Source: Flavobacterium sp.
GTDB taxonomy: Bacteria; Bacteroidota; Bacteroidia; Flavobacteriales; Flavobacteriaceae
Length of the DNA: 64,000 nucleotides
Assembly: GCA_020403245.1 (NCBI GenBank)
Contig: JADBYA010000023.1
Coordinates: forward strand, 78,249-142,248
Direction of reading: 5' to 3'
Under the pieces are notes generated by a model. The model saw only the letters and a list, made by a program, of their open reading frames with translations, did no database searches and was not told the origin of the DNA. A program made the position numbers and the translations under genes. This document shows positions 20,780 to 29,522 of the stretch, in pieces; position 1 is the stretch's first letter; every line of letters starts with the position of its first letter.

Positions 20780-21875
20780 ATGACAAATACCGAACAAATA
20801 AAAGGTATTGTGGAGCGTCTTGGTGCGTTGAGGAGGTATCTTTGACATTGATGCCAAACTTATAGAGATTACTAACGAGGAAGAAAAGACATTTGCACCT
20901 AACTTTTGGAACAATCCAAAGGAAGCCGAAATCATTGTTCAAAACTTACGCTCCAAGAAAAAATGGGTCGAAGATTTTGAAAAAGGTATTGCTATGGCCG
21001 AGGAACTTCAAATTATTTACGAATTTTTTAGAGAAGGCGATGCTACCGTAGAAGAACTCGATGAACAGTATGAATTAACCAATACCCATATCGAAAATCT
21101 AGAATTTCGAAATATGCTTTCTGATGAAGGCGATAAATTAAGCGCTGTTGTTCAGATTACTGCAGGCGCAGGCGGGACAGAAAGTTGCGATTGGGCTTCC
21201 ATGCTTATGAGGATGTATATGATGTGGGGCGAAAAAGAGGGCTATAAAATAAAAGAACTGAACTTTCAGGAAGGTGAGGTTGCCGGAATAAAAACGGTAA
21301 CTTTAGAATTTGAAGGCGACTATTCCTTTGGGTATTTGAAAGGTGAAAATGGGGTGCATCGATTGGTACGAATTTCTCCATTTGATAGCAACGCAAAGCG
21401 TCATACCTCGTTTGCTTCGGTTTATGTGTATCCTTTAGTGGATGATAGCATTGAGATTGACATCAATCCAGCCGATATTGAAATTACGACTTCACGCTCA
21501 AGCGGTGCTGGAGGACAAAATGTAAATAAGGTAGAAACCAAAGTTCAATTATTTCACAAACCAACAGGGATACAAATTCAGTGTTCGGAAACGCGTTCGC
21601 AACAAGACAATAGACAAAGAGCGATGCAAATGTTACGTTCGCAGTTGTATGAAATTGAACTCAAAAAACAGCAAGCCCAACGTGCCGATATCGAAGCAGG
21701 TAAAATGAAAATTGAATGGGGTTCCCAAATCAGAAACTATGTGATGCAACCTTATAAATTGGTGAAAGACGTACGTACTGGCTATGAAACTAGTGATGTT
21801 GATGGTGTAATGAACGGAAACATTGATAAATTTTTAAAAGCATATTTGATGATGATGGGGCAGAAAGAGGAGTAA
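20780..21875 (+). CDS. prfB: Peptide chain release factor 2, programmed +1 frameshift (join 20780..20842, 20844..21875)
   Basis: Frame 1 [21 protein letters not shown] then in-frame TGA in AGGAGGTATCTTTGAC; +1 frame continues [17 protein letters not shown]...; [16 protein letters not shown] catalytic loop. Confidence 0.97.
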
Positions 21876-21993
21876 TCAGTCAGCAGTCTCAGTGTTCAGT
21901 CCCAGTCGCAGTTGACAGTTTCAAGGTTAATATTGTTGGATATTCAATTTCAATTGCTTTAATTTGAGAAATATTCAAAATTAATAACTTAAT

Positions 21994-22992
21994 ATGAAAA
22001 CATTCTCAATACAGGAAATCAATGACGTACTTGGTGGTGAAATTGTTGGTTCTACTGCAACAAAAATTACAGCTCCGGAACAATTAGAAGCTGCAACTGA
22101 AACCGAAATTTCATTTATTGGAAGTAAAAAATATGAAAAGTTTTGGCAGAATTCTAAAGCCTGTGTTGCTGTAGTTAATCAAGATATTTCTATTGAACCC
22201 GGAGAAAATCGTGCTTTTATAAAAGTTAAAAATGCCGATTTGGCCATGTCTCAAGTACTGGAACTCTTTGCTCCTGCTCCACCCGTTTTTGATATTGACA
22301 TTCATCCAACTGCTATCATCGATACAACTGCTGTAATAGGCAAGGGAACTAAAATTGGCGCTGGAAGTTATATTGGACCTAATGTTTCTATTGGTGACAA
22401 TGTTACGATTTATCCCAATGTCACAATTTTAGATGAGTGCAGTATTGGGCAACATACCATTATATGGTCTGGAACAGTAATAAGGGAACGTTGTCTTATT
22501 GGTGCCTATTGCATATTACATCCCAATTGTACCATTGGTGCTGATGGTTTTGGATTTAGACCTTGTCCTGAAAGAGGCTTGGTTAAAATTCCACAAATCG
22601 GAAATGTAATTATTGGAAATAATGTTGAAATTGGTGCCAATTCTTGTGTTGATAGAGGGAAGTTTAGTTCTACGATACTTGGCGATGGCTGTAAAATTGA
22701 TAATTTAGTTCAAATTGGACACAATTCTAAGCTTGGGAAATTTTGTATTATGGCTGGAAACTCTGGTTTGGCAGGTTCAGTTACGTTAGGCAACGGAGTA
22801 ATTATTGGCGGTAGCGCCTCCATTAAAGATCATACTACTATTGGTGAAGGCGCAATTGTTGGCGCTGGTTCAGGTGTAGCTGCCGATGTTGAAGCTGGAA
22901 AAACAGTATTGGGTTATCCTGCTGTGGAGGCAAGAGATGCTTTAAAACAATGGGCCATTTTAAAAAGATTAGTTAGAGATTCAAATAAATAA
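21994..22992 (+). CDS. lpxD: UDP-3-O-acylglucosamine N-acyltransferase
   Basis: Left-handed beta-helix hexapeptides; GADGFGFRP, QIGHNSKLGKFCIMAGNSGLAGS. Confidence 0.95.
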   Translation: MKTFSIQEINDVLGGEIVGSTATKITAPEQLEAATETEISFIGSKKYEKFWQNSKACVAVVNQDISIEPGENRAFIKVKNADLAMSQVLELFAPAPPVFDIDIHPTAIIDTTAVIGKGTKIGAGSYIGPNVSIGDNVTIYPNVTILDECSIGQHTIIWSGTVIRERCLIGAYCILHPNCTIGADGFGFRPCPERGLVKIPQIGNVIIGNNVEIGANSCVDRGKFSSTILGDGCKIDNLVQIGHNSKLGKFCIMAGNSGLAGSVTLGNGVIIGGSASIKDHTTIGEGAIVGAGSGVAADVEAGKTVLGYPAVEARDALKQWAILKRLVRDSNK

Positions 22993-22993
22993 A

Positions 22994-23023
22994 TTTTCGT
23001 TTCAAATAAAAGCTATATATTTG
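22994..23023 (+). promoter_or_regulatory. Putative promoter of the small RNA candidate (-7 box TATATTTG at 23016-23023, weak -33)
   Basis: Match to TAnnTTTG; upstream TTTTCG is only a weak -33. Confidence 0.5.
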
Positions 23024-23027
23024 CATC

Positions 23028-23088
23028 GAGGATTCCGAAAGGAAGTTACACCTCACCGCACTAGTCGATCGCTCCAGATCGACTTTTG
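23028..23088 (+). ncRNA. Candidate ~60-nt structured small RNA
   Basis: GAGG-A-UUCC-GAAA-GGAA-GUUACA-CCUC hairpin with GNRA tetraloop, then perfect 8-bp terminator stem AGUCGAUC/GAUCGACU with UUUU. Confidence 0.6.
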
Positions 23089-23105
23089 TATTTTATATAG
23101 AAAGC

Positions 23106-23142
23106 AAAAGCCCAAAATAGTTGACTGTTTTGGGCTTTTTTA
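23106..23142. terminator. Rho-independent terminator (also serves the minus-strand gene)
   Basis: AAAAGCCCAAAA...TTTTGGGCTTTTTT. Confidence 0.8.
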
Positions 23143-23158
23143 ATAGATATAAAATGGA

Positions 23159-23923
23159 TTATAAAACTTCTTTTAAGAAATCTAATAAGGCTATCCAAGA
23201 ACGTTTATCTGCTTTTTCGTTATAAGCTGCACCTTTTGAATTATCGTCTCCAGCATCTTTATGTGTAAATGCATGAACAGAATTAGAATAATAAACCATT
23301 TGCCAATCGGCACCCGATGATGTCATTTCGTTTTGAAAACTATCCACTTCGTCCTTTGAAACATAAGGATCATCAGCACCGTGCAACACTAATACTTTAG
23401 GATTTATTTTATCATTTGGTCTGGTTATATCTTTGCCTAAACCTCCATGAAAAGAAACAACTCCCTGCACTTTCAATTTAGCTCTAGCAGCTTCAATAGC
23501 ACCAGTACCACCAAAACAATAACCCATGACAACAATCTTATCTGGGTTGGCTCCTAGCTTTACCAATTCGTTCAAAGCCAGTTGAATTCGTTTTTGGTAT
23601 TCGGCATAATTCTTTTTGTAATAGCCTGCTTTTGTTCCCGCTTCTGAGGGATTTTTAGGTCTGCTATCTTTTCCATAAATATCAGCAACAAAAGAGTAAT
23701 AGCCTAGTTCAGCAAGTTTTGTAGCACTTTCTTTAGAATGAGAATCAACACCTAACCAAGCTGGCAATATTAAAACACCTGGTTTGTCTTTCAATTCATT
23801 TTTTGGTTTGATACCAAAACCACTGAGTATTTGTTCGCCATCTTTATAATCTAAAGCTTTGAGCTGAGAAAATGCAGTACTTGACAGTAAGAGGAAAGTA
23901 AGGGTAAGAATAAAGTGTTTCAT
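23159..23923 (-). CDS. Dienelactone hydrolase family protein, secreted
   Basis: Signal peptide; VMGYCFGGTGAIEAAR nucleophile (Cys) elbow, HGADDPYVS, SVHAFTH. Confidence 0.9.
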   Translation of the reverse strand: MKHFILTLTFLLLSSTAFSQLKALDYKDGEQILSGFGIKPKNELKDKPGVLILPAWLGVDSHSKESATKLAELGYYSFVADIYGKDSRPKNPSEAGTKAGYYKKNYAEYQKRIQLALNELVKLGANPDKIVVMGYCFGGTGAIEAARAKLKVQGVVSFHGGLGKDITRPNDKINPKVLVLHGADDPYVSKDEVDSFQNEMTSSGADWQMVYYSNSVHAFTHKDAGDDNSKGAAYNEKADKRSWIALLDFLKEVL

Positions 23924-24016
23924 TATATTTATTAAATTTAAGCAAAACTAACTATTTACATATAAAACAAAGGTTAAAAGAGTATTAAATAGTTAAACAC
24001 TTCAACTTTCTTAAAT

Positions 24017-25240
24017 TTATATTCCAATTTCAACTTGGAAGCGTAAATACCAAAGATTTTTGGAACTACCATCATAATATTGCAAAGTATCATAATTAAG
24101 TTCGGCTTGTAATTTAAAAGTGTGTTCCCAAATGTACTTAGTGGCTCCAATGGAATATTGTTTGGTATTGGGAGTTAAAGTTTCAATATCATTACCTACA
24201 TTTTGTAGAGAATATCTAGCTATAAATTCATAATTTGATTTAGTAATATAACTAGCTTGATAATCAAAACCATTTCCCACAAACACATAATTAAACTCAG
24301 TAACATCATCGGGGTTAAAAGTTATAGCACTTTCAGGAGTTGTTCTAGACATATAGCTCATCATAGCTGCCCAACCTTTGTATTTGAACATAGCATCAAG
24401 TAAAACCGATTTCATTGTTCTTTTTTCATATAAATCCTCTCCCAACTGACCTTGAGTTCGCTGTGCATGATTATTTTGTTGAAAAGCACCAGATAACATT
24501 AGCTTTGGTTTTTTTTCTCGCATAATATCTCCTTCAAAATAGGTTCCGTCTTTTGTAAACGCACCAAATGGAAATAACTCCACTTTTCCGGTTAAGGCAA
24601 TTCCATCATCAGCATTTCCGGTTTGGTTTCTTCCTTCACCACCAGAAATTGCGGTTTTTAAATTATAGGAAAATTTATCCTTGAATTCATTCATATTGTG
24701 TACTTGAAACCCAAAATCTCTATCAATAGTAAATCTAGCGTTATTGATAGTTCTATCGGTTAACTGCAAAGCCCCCGACGAATTTACACGCTGTCTATTT
24801 CCTGGTAATTTAGTTTGACCAAAACTAATATTCCAATTTTTATTAGGACGATAAAAAACAACAGCATCTCTAATGATGTTAATATTCTCACCTTCTTTTA
24901 CTTCGCCTACATCGCCTGGAGCAAAGGACAATTGAATGGCATATAGAAATTTAGGATTACCAACATAACCATCTAAACGCAAACGCAAACGACGAACTTG
25001 ACCTTGATAGGCACCATTTTCATCTTCTTCTTGAATGTAGGAAACTCTGTTTTGCATTCGGAAACGAATATTTAATTGAAATAAACTATCCGGTGAAGTC
25101 ATGCCTATTCCTTTTCCGAAACTATAGTATGGCAAGGCTGATAATTTAATATCGTTGTCATGTTTAGTTTGCTCTATAGAAACCTGAGAATAATTAGAAA
25201 TTGAAAACAGTAATAGTATTAGTAATAAAGCCTTTTTCAT
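24017..25240 (-). CDS. Phosphate-selective porin O/P family outer-membrane protein
   Basis: Signal peptide, beta-barrel with RLRLRLDGYVGNPKFLYAIQLSF and C-terminal WYLRFQVEIGI; next to PiT genes. Confidence 0.82.
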   Translation of the reverse strand: MKKALLLILLLFSISNYSQVSIEQTKHDNDIKLSALPYYSFGKGIGMTSPDSLFQLNIRFRMQNRVSYIQEEDENGAYQGQVRRLRLRLDGYVGNPKFLYAIQLSFAPGDVGEVKEGENINIIRDAVVFYRPNKNWNISFGQTKLPGNRQRVNSSGALQLTDRTINNARFTIDRDFGFQVHNMNEFKDKFSYNLKTAISGGEGRNQTGNADDGIALTGKVELFPFGAFTKDGTYFEGDIMREKKPKLMLSGAFQQNNHAQRTQGQLGEDLYEKRTMKSVLLDAMFKYKGWAAMMSYMSRTTPESAITFNPDDVTEFNYVFVGNGFDYQASYITKSNYEFIARYSLQNVGNDIETLTPNTKQYSIGATKYIWEHTFKLQAELNYDTLQYYDGSSKNLWYLRFQVEIGI

Positions 25241-25296
25241 TGTGTGTGTTGTAGTTAGTTATGTAGTTTAATAAATTTACTATAAATTGATGTTAA

Positions 25297-25319
25297 CTAA
25301 ACAATTTGATAACATTTAA
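25297..25319 (-). promoter_or_regulatory. Candidate Pho-box-like site upstream of the porin gene
   Basis: CTAAACA-ATTT-GATAACA; 19-mer ACAATTTGATAACATTTAA differs by 1 nt from the site at 27456-27474. Confidence 0.45.
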
Positions 25320-25335
25320 GAATAAATTATAAAAA

Positions 25336-25359
25336 AAAGCCAACCATCACAGTTGGCTT
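25336..25359 (-). terminator. Terminator of the PiT operon
   Basis: AAGCCAACcatcacaGTTGGCTT with A-run. Confidence 0.75.
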
Positions 25360-25375
25360 CTAAATATTAGAAAAA

Positions 25376-26710
25376 TTAAATAAATAATTTCAAAAAATAA
25401 TATATTAAAGCTGCTAAAACAGCAGAAACTGGTATGGTTAAAACCCAAGCCCACAACAATTTCACAGTTACACCCCAACGAACAGCGGAAACTCTCTTGG
25501 TAACTCCTACTCCAATAATTGAACCCGTAATCGTATGAGTAGTGGATACAGGAATTTTAAAATGTTCTGTAGTGAATAAAGTTAATGCACCAGCAGATTC
25601 GGCTACAACACCTTCAAAAGCGGTTACTTTAGTAATTTTTGAGCCCATTGTTTTCACAATTTTCCATCCGCCACTCAATGTTCCTAATGCAATAACAGAA
25701 TAACAGGTTAAGGGAATCCAACCTGGCATATGAGCTTTAATGCCTTTATCATCATCGGGAAGTACAACATTTAAATCGAGCCAACCTGATGATAAATCTA
25801 CGTGATGTGGATTCATTTTTATATAAACAGCAACAGCAGCAGCAATAATACCCATAACTTTTTGCGAATCATTTCCACCATGTCCTAAACTGAAAGCTGC
25901 AGAAGACAATAATTGCATTTTCTTTAAAACTTTCTCCGCTTTAGCAGTAGAAAAACTACTGAACAGCAAGTTAAAAATTGCAAGACTATAAAATATTATT
26001 CCAACTAAAAACCATTTAATATTAGCTGGTTCCGTCATAAAACTCCAAAAATGACTTTCAAATCGTGGCTTTTTAATATCTTCATAAGGAACTAAAACTG
26101 AAGCTAAAAACCATGCTACTAGTAACATTAAAACTACCGTAACAATTTTTGGCCAAACATTTTTCTTAGAAGAATACATTAACCATAAAGAAATGAAATA
26201 TGAAATAATCATTCCAAGCAATGGCGCAAAAACAATAAAAAGAATTACTATCATTACACCTGAAGGCAATAATTCACCTTCTTTGGCAGCTTTTAACCAA
26301 TTGACTATTTTAAAACCAGCATGTTCTGGATCTGTTACATCACGAAAACCATGTGCAATTGCAGCTCCAGCAAATCCTCCAATTAAAGTGTGTGATGATG
26401 ATGATGGAATTCCTTTCCACCAAGTCAGAAGATTCCATACAATAGCAGCAATTACTCCGGCTAATATCACAATCAGGTCTATACTACTCGTGTGAGCTGT
26501 TTTGGCTACCGTATCGGCCACACCAAAACCAAAAACCCAATACGCCAGAAAGTTGAAAAGTGCAGCCCAAAGCACCGCTTGAAAAGGTGTTAAAACCTTT
26601 GTGGCAACTATAGTCGCTATAGAGTTAGCAGCATCGTGAAAACCATTGATATAATCAAATACCAAGGCAAGAAGAATAATTATTATTAATAAAGTAAAAT
26701 CCATAAACAA
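25376..26710 (-). CDS. Inorganic phosphate transporter, PiT family
   Basis: DYINGFHDAANSIATIVATKVLTPFQAV; GGNDSQKVMG; VSTTHTITGSIIGVG. Confidence 0.96.
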   Translation of the reverse strand: MFMDFTLLIIIILLALVFDYINGFHDAANSIATIVATKVLTPFQAVLWAALFNFLAYWVFGFGVADTVAKTAHTSSIDLIVILAGVIAAIVWNLLTWWKGIPSSSSHTLIGGFAGAAIAHGFRDVTDPEHAGFKIVNWLKAAKEGELLPSGVMIVILFIVFAPLLGMIISYFISLWLMYSSKKNVWPKIVTVVLMLLVAWFLASVLVPYEDIKKPRFESHFWSFMTEPANIKWFLVGIIFYSLAIFNLLFSSFSTAKAEKVLKKMQLLSSAAFSLGHGGNDSQKVMGIIAAAVAVYIKMNPHHVDLSSGWLDLNVVLPDDDKGIKAHMPGWIPLTCYSVIALGTLSGGWKIVKTMGSKITKVTAFEGVVAESAGALTLFTTEHFKIPVSTTHTITGSIIGVGVTKRVSAVRWGVTVKLLWAWVLTIPVSAVLAALIYYFLKLFI

Positions 26711-26730
26711 TGTTATTGGTTAAAAACTAT

Positions 26731-27375
26731 TTATGAATGTTTTACTGAAATTTGCTCCATTACATTGGAAACACTTTTACATTTATCAGAAGCTGATTCT
26801 AAAGCAGAAAGTACTTCTTTGTATTTGATAATATTTTTAACATCCGTTTCGTTTTCAAAAATATCAGCTACTGCTTTGTCAAAAACAGAATCGGCTTTGC
26901 TTTCTAGTTTATTGATTTTTTTACAAGTTTCTTTAATGGCTTTGTGATCTTTCATATCCTTAAGCTCTTTGATACCAACATTAATCAATTGGCAGGCTTC
27001 AAGATTAATTTCAGTTAGCTTACGTATAGATTTTGTTATTTTTTCTACTTGATACATTCTCATTCTACTAGCAGCACCATGCATATAATCGGCTACGTTA
27101 TCAATAGATTTTATTAAAGAATGTATATCTTCTCTGTCAAATGGAGTAATGAAATTTCTACTTAATTCTAGATGCGTTCTATGAGTAATCTCCTCTATAG
27201 CTGCTTCTAAATCTTCAATTTTTCTAAAATACTCTTCACGTTCCGTTTTTGGAGCGTTAACTGCTTCATGTAGAGTTTCTGCAAGTAATACTAAATTAGC
27301 TGCTGCTTGTTCAAAAAGAGGAAAGAATTTTTTATCTTTTGGAACTAAAAACTGGAAAATACTGTTTAATGACAT
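26731..27375 (-). CDS. DUF47/PhoU-like phosphate transport regulator
   Basis: Helical; FITPFDREDIHSLIKSIDNVADYM typical of the DUF47 family; operonic with PiT. Confidence 0.93.
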   Translation of the reverse strand: MSLNSIFQFLVPKDKKFFPLFEQAAANLVLLAETLHEAVNAPKTEREEYFRKIEDLEAAIEEITHRTHLELSRNFITPFDREDIHSLIKSIDNVADYMHGAASRMRMYQVEKITKSIRKLTEINLEACQLINVGIKELKDMKDHKAIKETCKKINKLESKADSVFDKAVADIFENETDVKNIIKYKEVLSALESASDKCKSVSNVMEQISVKHS

Positions 27376-27392
27376 AGTGTTGAATTTTGGTG

Positions 27393-27400
27393 CAAATGTA
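27393..27400 (-). promoter_or_regulatory. -7 box TACATTTG upstream of the DUF47-PiT operon
   Basis: TAnnTTTG match about 18 bp upstream of the start codon. Confidence 0.5.
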
Positions 27401-27452
27401 AATCACTAATGTTAAGTGAATATTAAATATATGATTACTATTAAAACAAAAG

Positions 27453-27474
27453 TTTACAATTTGTTAACATTTAA
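27453..27474 (-). promoter_or_regulatory. Candidate Pho-box-like site upstream of DUF47-PiT
   Basis: TTTACA-N5-TTAACA; near identical to the site upstream of the phosphate porin. Confidence 0.45.
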
Positions 27475-27564
27475 TTTTTCTCCTTAATTTAGTCAAATTT
27501 CTCATATTGAAAACGTTTTCGTAGCTTAGCAACCAAATAAAAACAACTATACATATTCTTCACT

Positions 27565-29193
27565 ATGGATATCAACTTCAATAAAAACGAAGATCACAAC
27601 AAACTTTTACTAACCGATTTAAAACAACATTTTGCCAAAGTAAAACTTGGCGGTGGCGAAAAGCGCATAGAAAAACTTCATGCCGAAGGTAAAATGACGG
27701 CACGTGAACGCATTAATTATTTGCTTGATGCTAAAGCGAATAGTATCGAAATTGGTGCCTTTGTTGGCGATGGAATGTATGCTGAACATGGTGGTTGTCC
27801 ATCTGGAGGTGTAGTAGTAAAAATGGGATACATCAAAGGAAAACAATGCATTGTTGTGGCCAATGATGCTACAGTAAAAGCGGGTGCCTGGTTTCCGATT
27901 ACTGGAAAAAAGAATTTAAGAGCACAGGAGATTGCGATGGAGAATCGATTGCCAATTATCTATTTAGTTGATTCTGCTGGCGTTTATTTGCCAATGCAGG
28001 ATGAAATTTTTCCCGATAAAGAACACTTCGGACGCATATTCAGAAACAATGCCATCATGAGTAGTATGGGAATTACCCAAATTGCGGCTGTGATGGGAAG
28101 TTGTGTGGCTGGTGGTGCCTACTTACCTATTATGAGTGACGAGGCGATGATTGTAGATAAAACCGGAAGTATTTTCCTTGCCGGAAGTTATTTAGTAAAA
28201 GCTGCTATAGGTGAAAACATCGATAATGAAACCCTTGGTGGTGCCACAACACACTGTGAAATCTCGGGCGTTACCGATTATAAAGCCAAAGACGATAAAG
28301 ACGCATTGGATAGAATAAAAAGTATCGTTGGCAAAATTGGCGATTATGAAAAAGCCGGTTTTAATAGAGAAACTCCTAAAAAGCCCGCTTTAGAGGAGGC
28401 AGCCATTTATGGCATTATTCCAAAATTGCGAACGGATCAATATGATATGATGGAAATCATCAAACGCTTGGTGGACAACTCTGAAATGGATCTGTACAAA
28501 GACGGTTATGGTCAATCTATTATTACTTGCTACGCCAGAATTGACGGTTGGGCTGTGGGAATTGTAGCCAATCAGAGAACAGTTTCCAAAACGAAAAAAG
28601 GTGAAATCCAGTTTGGAGGTGTTATCTATTCGGATTCTGCCGACAAAGCCACGCGTTTTATTGCCAATTGCAACCAAAAGAAAATTCCATTAGTGTTTAT
28701 TCAAGATGTTACCGGATTTATGGTAGGAAGTAAATCGGAACATGGTGGTATCATAAAAGATGGTGCCAAAATGGTAAATGCGGTTGCCAATTCGGTGGTG
28801 CCAAAGTTTACAGTTATTGTGGGCAACTCTTATGGTGCAGGAAATTATGCCATGTGTGGCAAAGCGTATGACCCAAGATTAATAGTTGCCTGGCCATCTG
28901 CCGAATTGGCGGTTATGGGTGGCACTCAAGCGGCTAAAGTGTTAGCACAAATAGAGGCATCTTCTCTTAAAGCAAAAGGCGAAATAGTAGATGAAAAAGT
29001 AGAAAAAGATTTATTTGACAAAATCAAAGCAAGATACGATGCCCAAGTTTCTCCTTATTATGCTGCTGCTCGATTGTGGACAGACGCCATCATTGACCCA
29101 CTAGAAACTCGCACTTGGATTTCTATGGGAATTGAAGCGGCCAACCACGCGCCGATAGAAAAGAAATTTAATTTGGGAGTGATACAAGTGTAA
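27565..29193 (+). CDS. Acyl-CoA carboxylase carboxyltransferase (beta) subunit (propionyl/methylcrotonyl-CoA carboxylase family)
   Basis: MTARERINYLLD, GGCPSGGVVVKMGYIKGKQCIVVANDATVKAGAW, VTGFMVGSKSEHGGIIKDGAKM. Confidence 0.95.
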   Translation: MDINFNKNEDHNKLLLTDLKQHFAKVKLGGGEKRIEKLHAEGKMTARERINYLLDAKANSIEIGAFVGDGMYAEHGGCPSGGVVVKMGYIKGKQCIVVANDATVKAGAWFPITGKKNLRAQEIAMENRLPIIYLVDSAGVYLPMQDEIFPDKEHFGRIFRNNAIMSSMGITQIAAVMGSCVAGGAYLPIMSDEAMIVDKTGSIFLAGSYLVKAAIGENIDNETLGGATTHCEISGVTDYKAKDDKDALDRIKSIVGKIGDYEKAGFNRETPKKPALEEAAIYGIIPKLRTDQYDMMEIIKRLVDNSEMDLYKDGYGQSIITCYARIDGWAVGIVANQRTVSKTKKGEIQFGGVIYSDSADKATRFIANCNQKKIPLVFIQDVTGFMVGSKSEHGGIIKDGAKMVNAVANSVVPKFTVIVGNSYGAGNYAMCGKAYDPRLIVAWPSAELAVMGGTQAAKVLAQIEASSLKAKGEIVDEKVEKDLFDKIKARYDAQVSPYYAAARLWTDAIIDPLETRTWISMGIEAANHAPIEKKFNLGVIQV

Positions 29194-29226
29194 TTTTAGA
29201 TTTTAGATATTAGATATTTGATTTTT

Positions 29227-29280
29227 GAATTTGAAATTGAATTTGAAATTGAATTTGAAATTGAATTTGAAATTGAATTT
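29227..29280. repeat. Tandem 12-bp repeat (GAATTTGAAATT)x4.5
   Basis: Four perfect 12-mer copies plus a half, in the spacer. Confidence 0.97.
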
Positions 29281-29522
29281 GATTTTTGAATTTGATTTTT
29301 GATTTTTATTTTTGAATAAGTAGTTCCAACAGCGCTTCAATTATACAAATCTGAGATTTTCTGGATAGCTAATTTGAAACTTTTGTTGAAAAAATAATAA
29401 TCAAAGTTATTTACTTCAAAAAGTACAAATATAAAAAATCGGTTTCCCGAAGATTTTTATTTTCTAAATTTACTCAGTATTGATGTTGATTAACACATTA
29501 ACCAATCCTAAACTCATTTCTT

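Noticed and set aside
20994-21875. 293-aa prfB ORF as the full gene
   Set aside because: It is the truncated downstream part; the real gene begins at 20780 and uses a +1 frameshift.
23028-23054. Resemblance to the SRP (4.5S) RNA apical domain (TCCGAAAGGAAG)
   Set aside because: The symmetric loop sequence and the flanking helix of SRP RNA are missing, and the element is too short; the GNRA hairpin similarity is superficial.
29227-29280. CRISPR array
   Set aside because: Units are perfectly contiguous 12-mers without spacers and there are no cas genes in the window.
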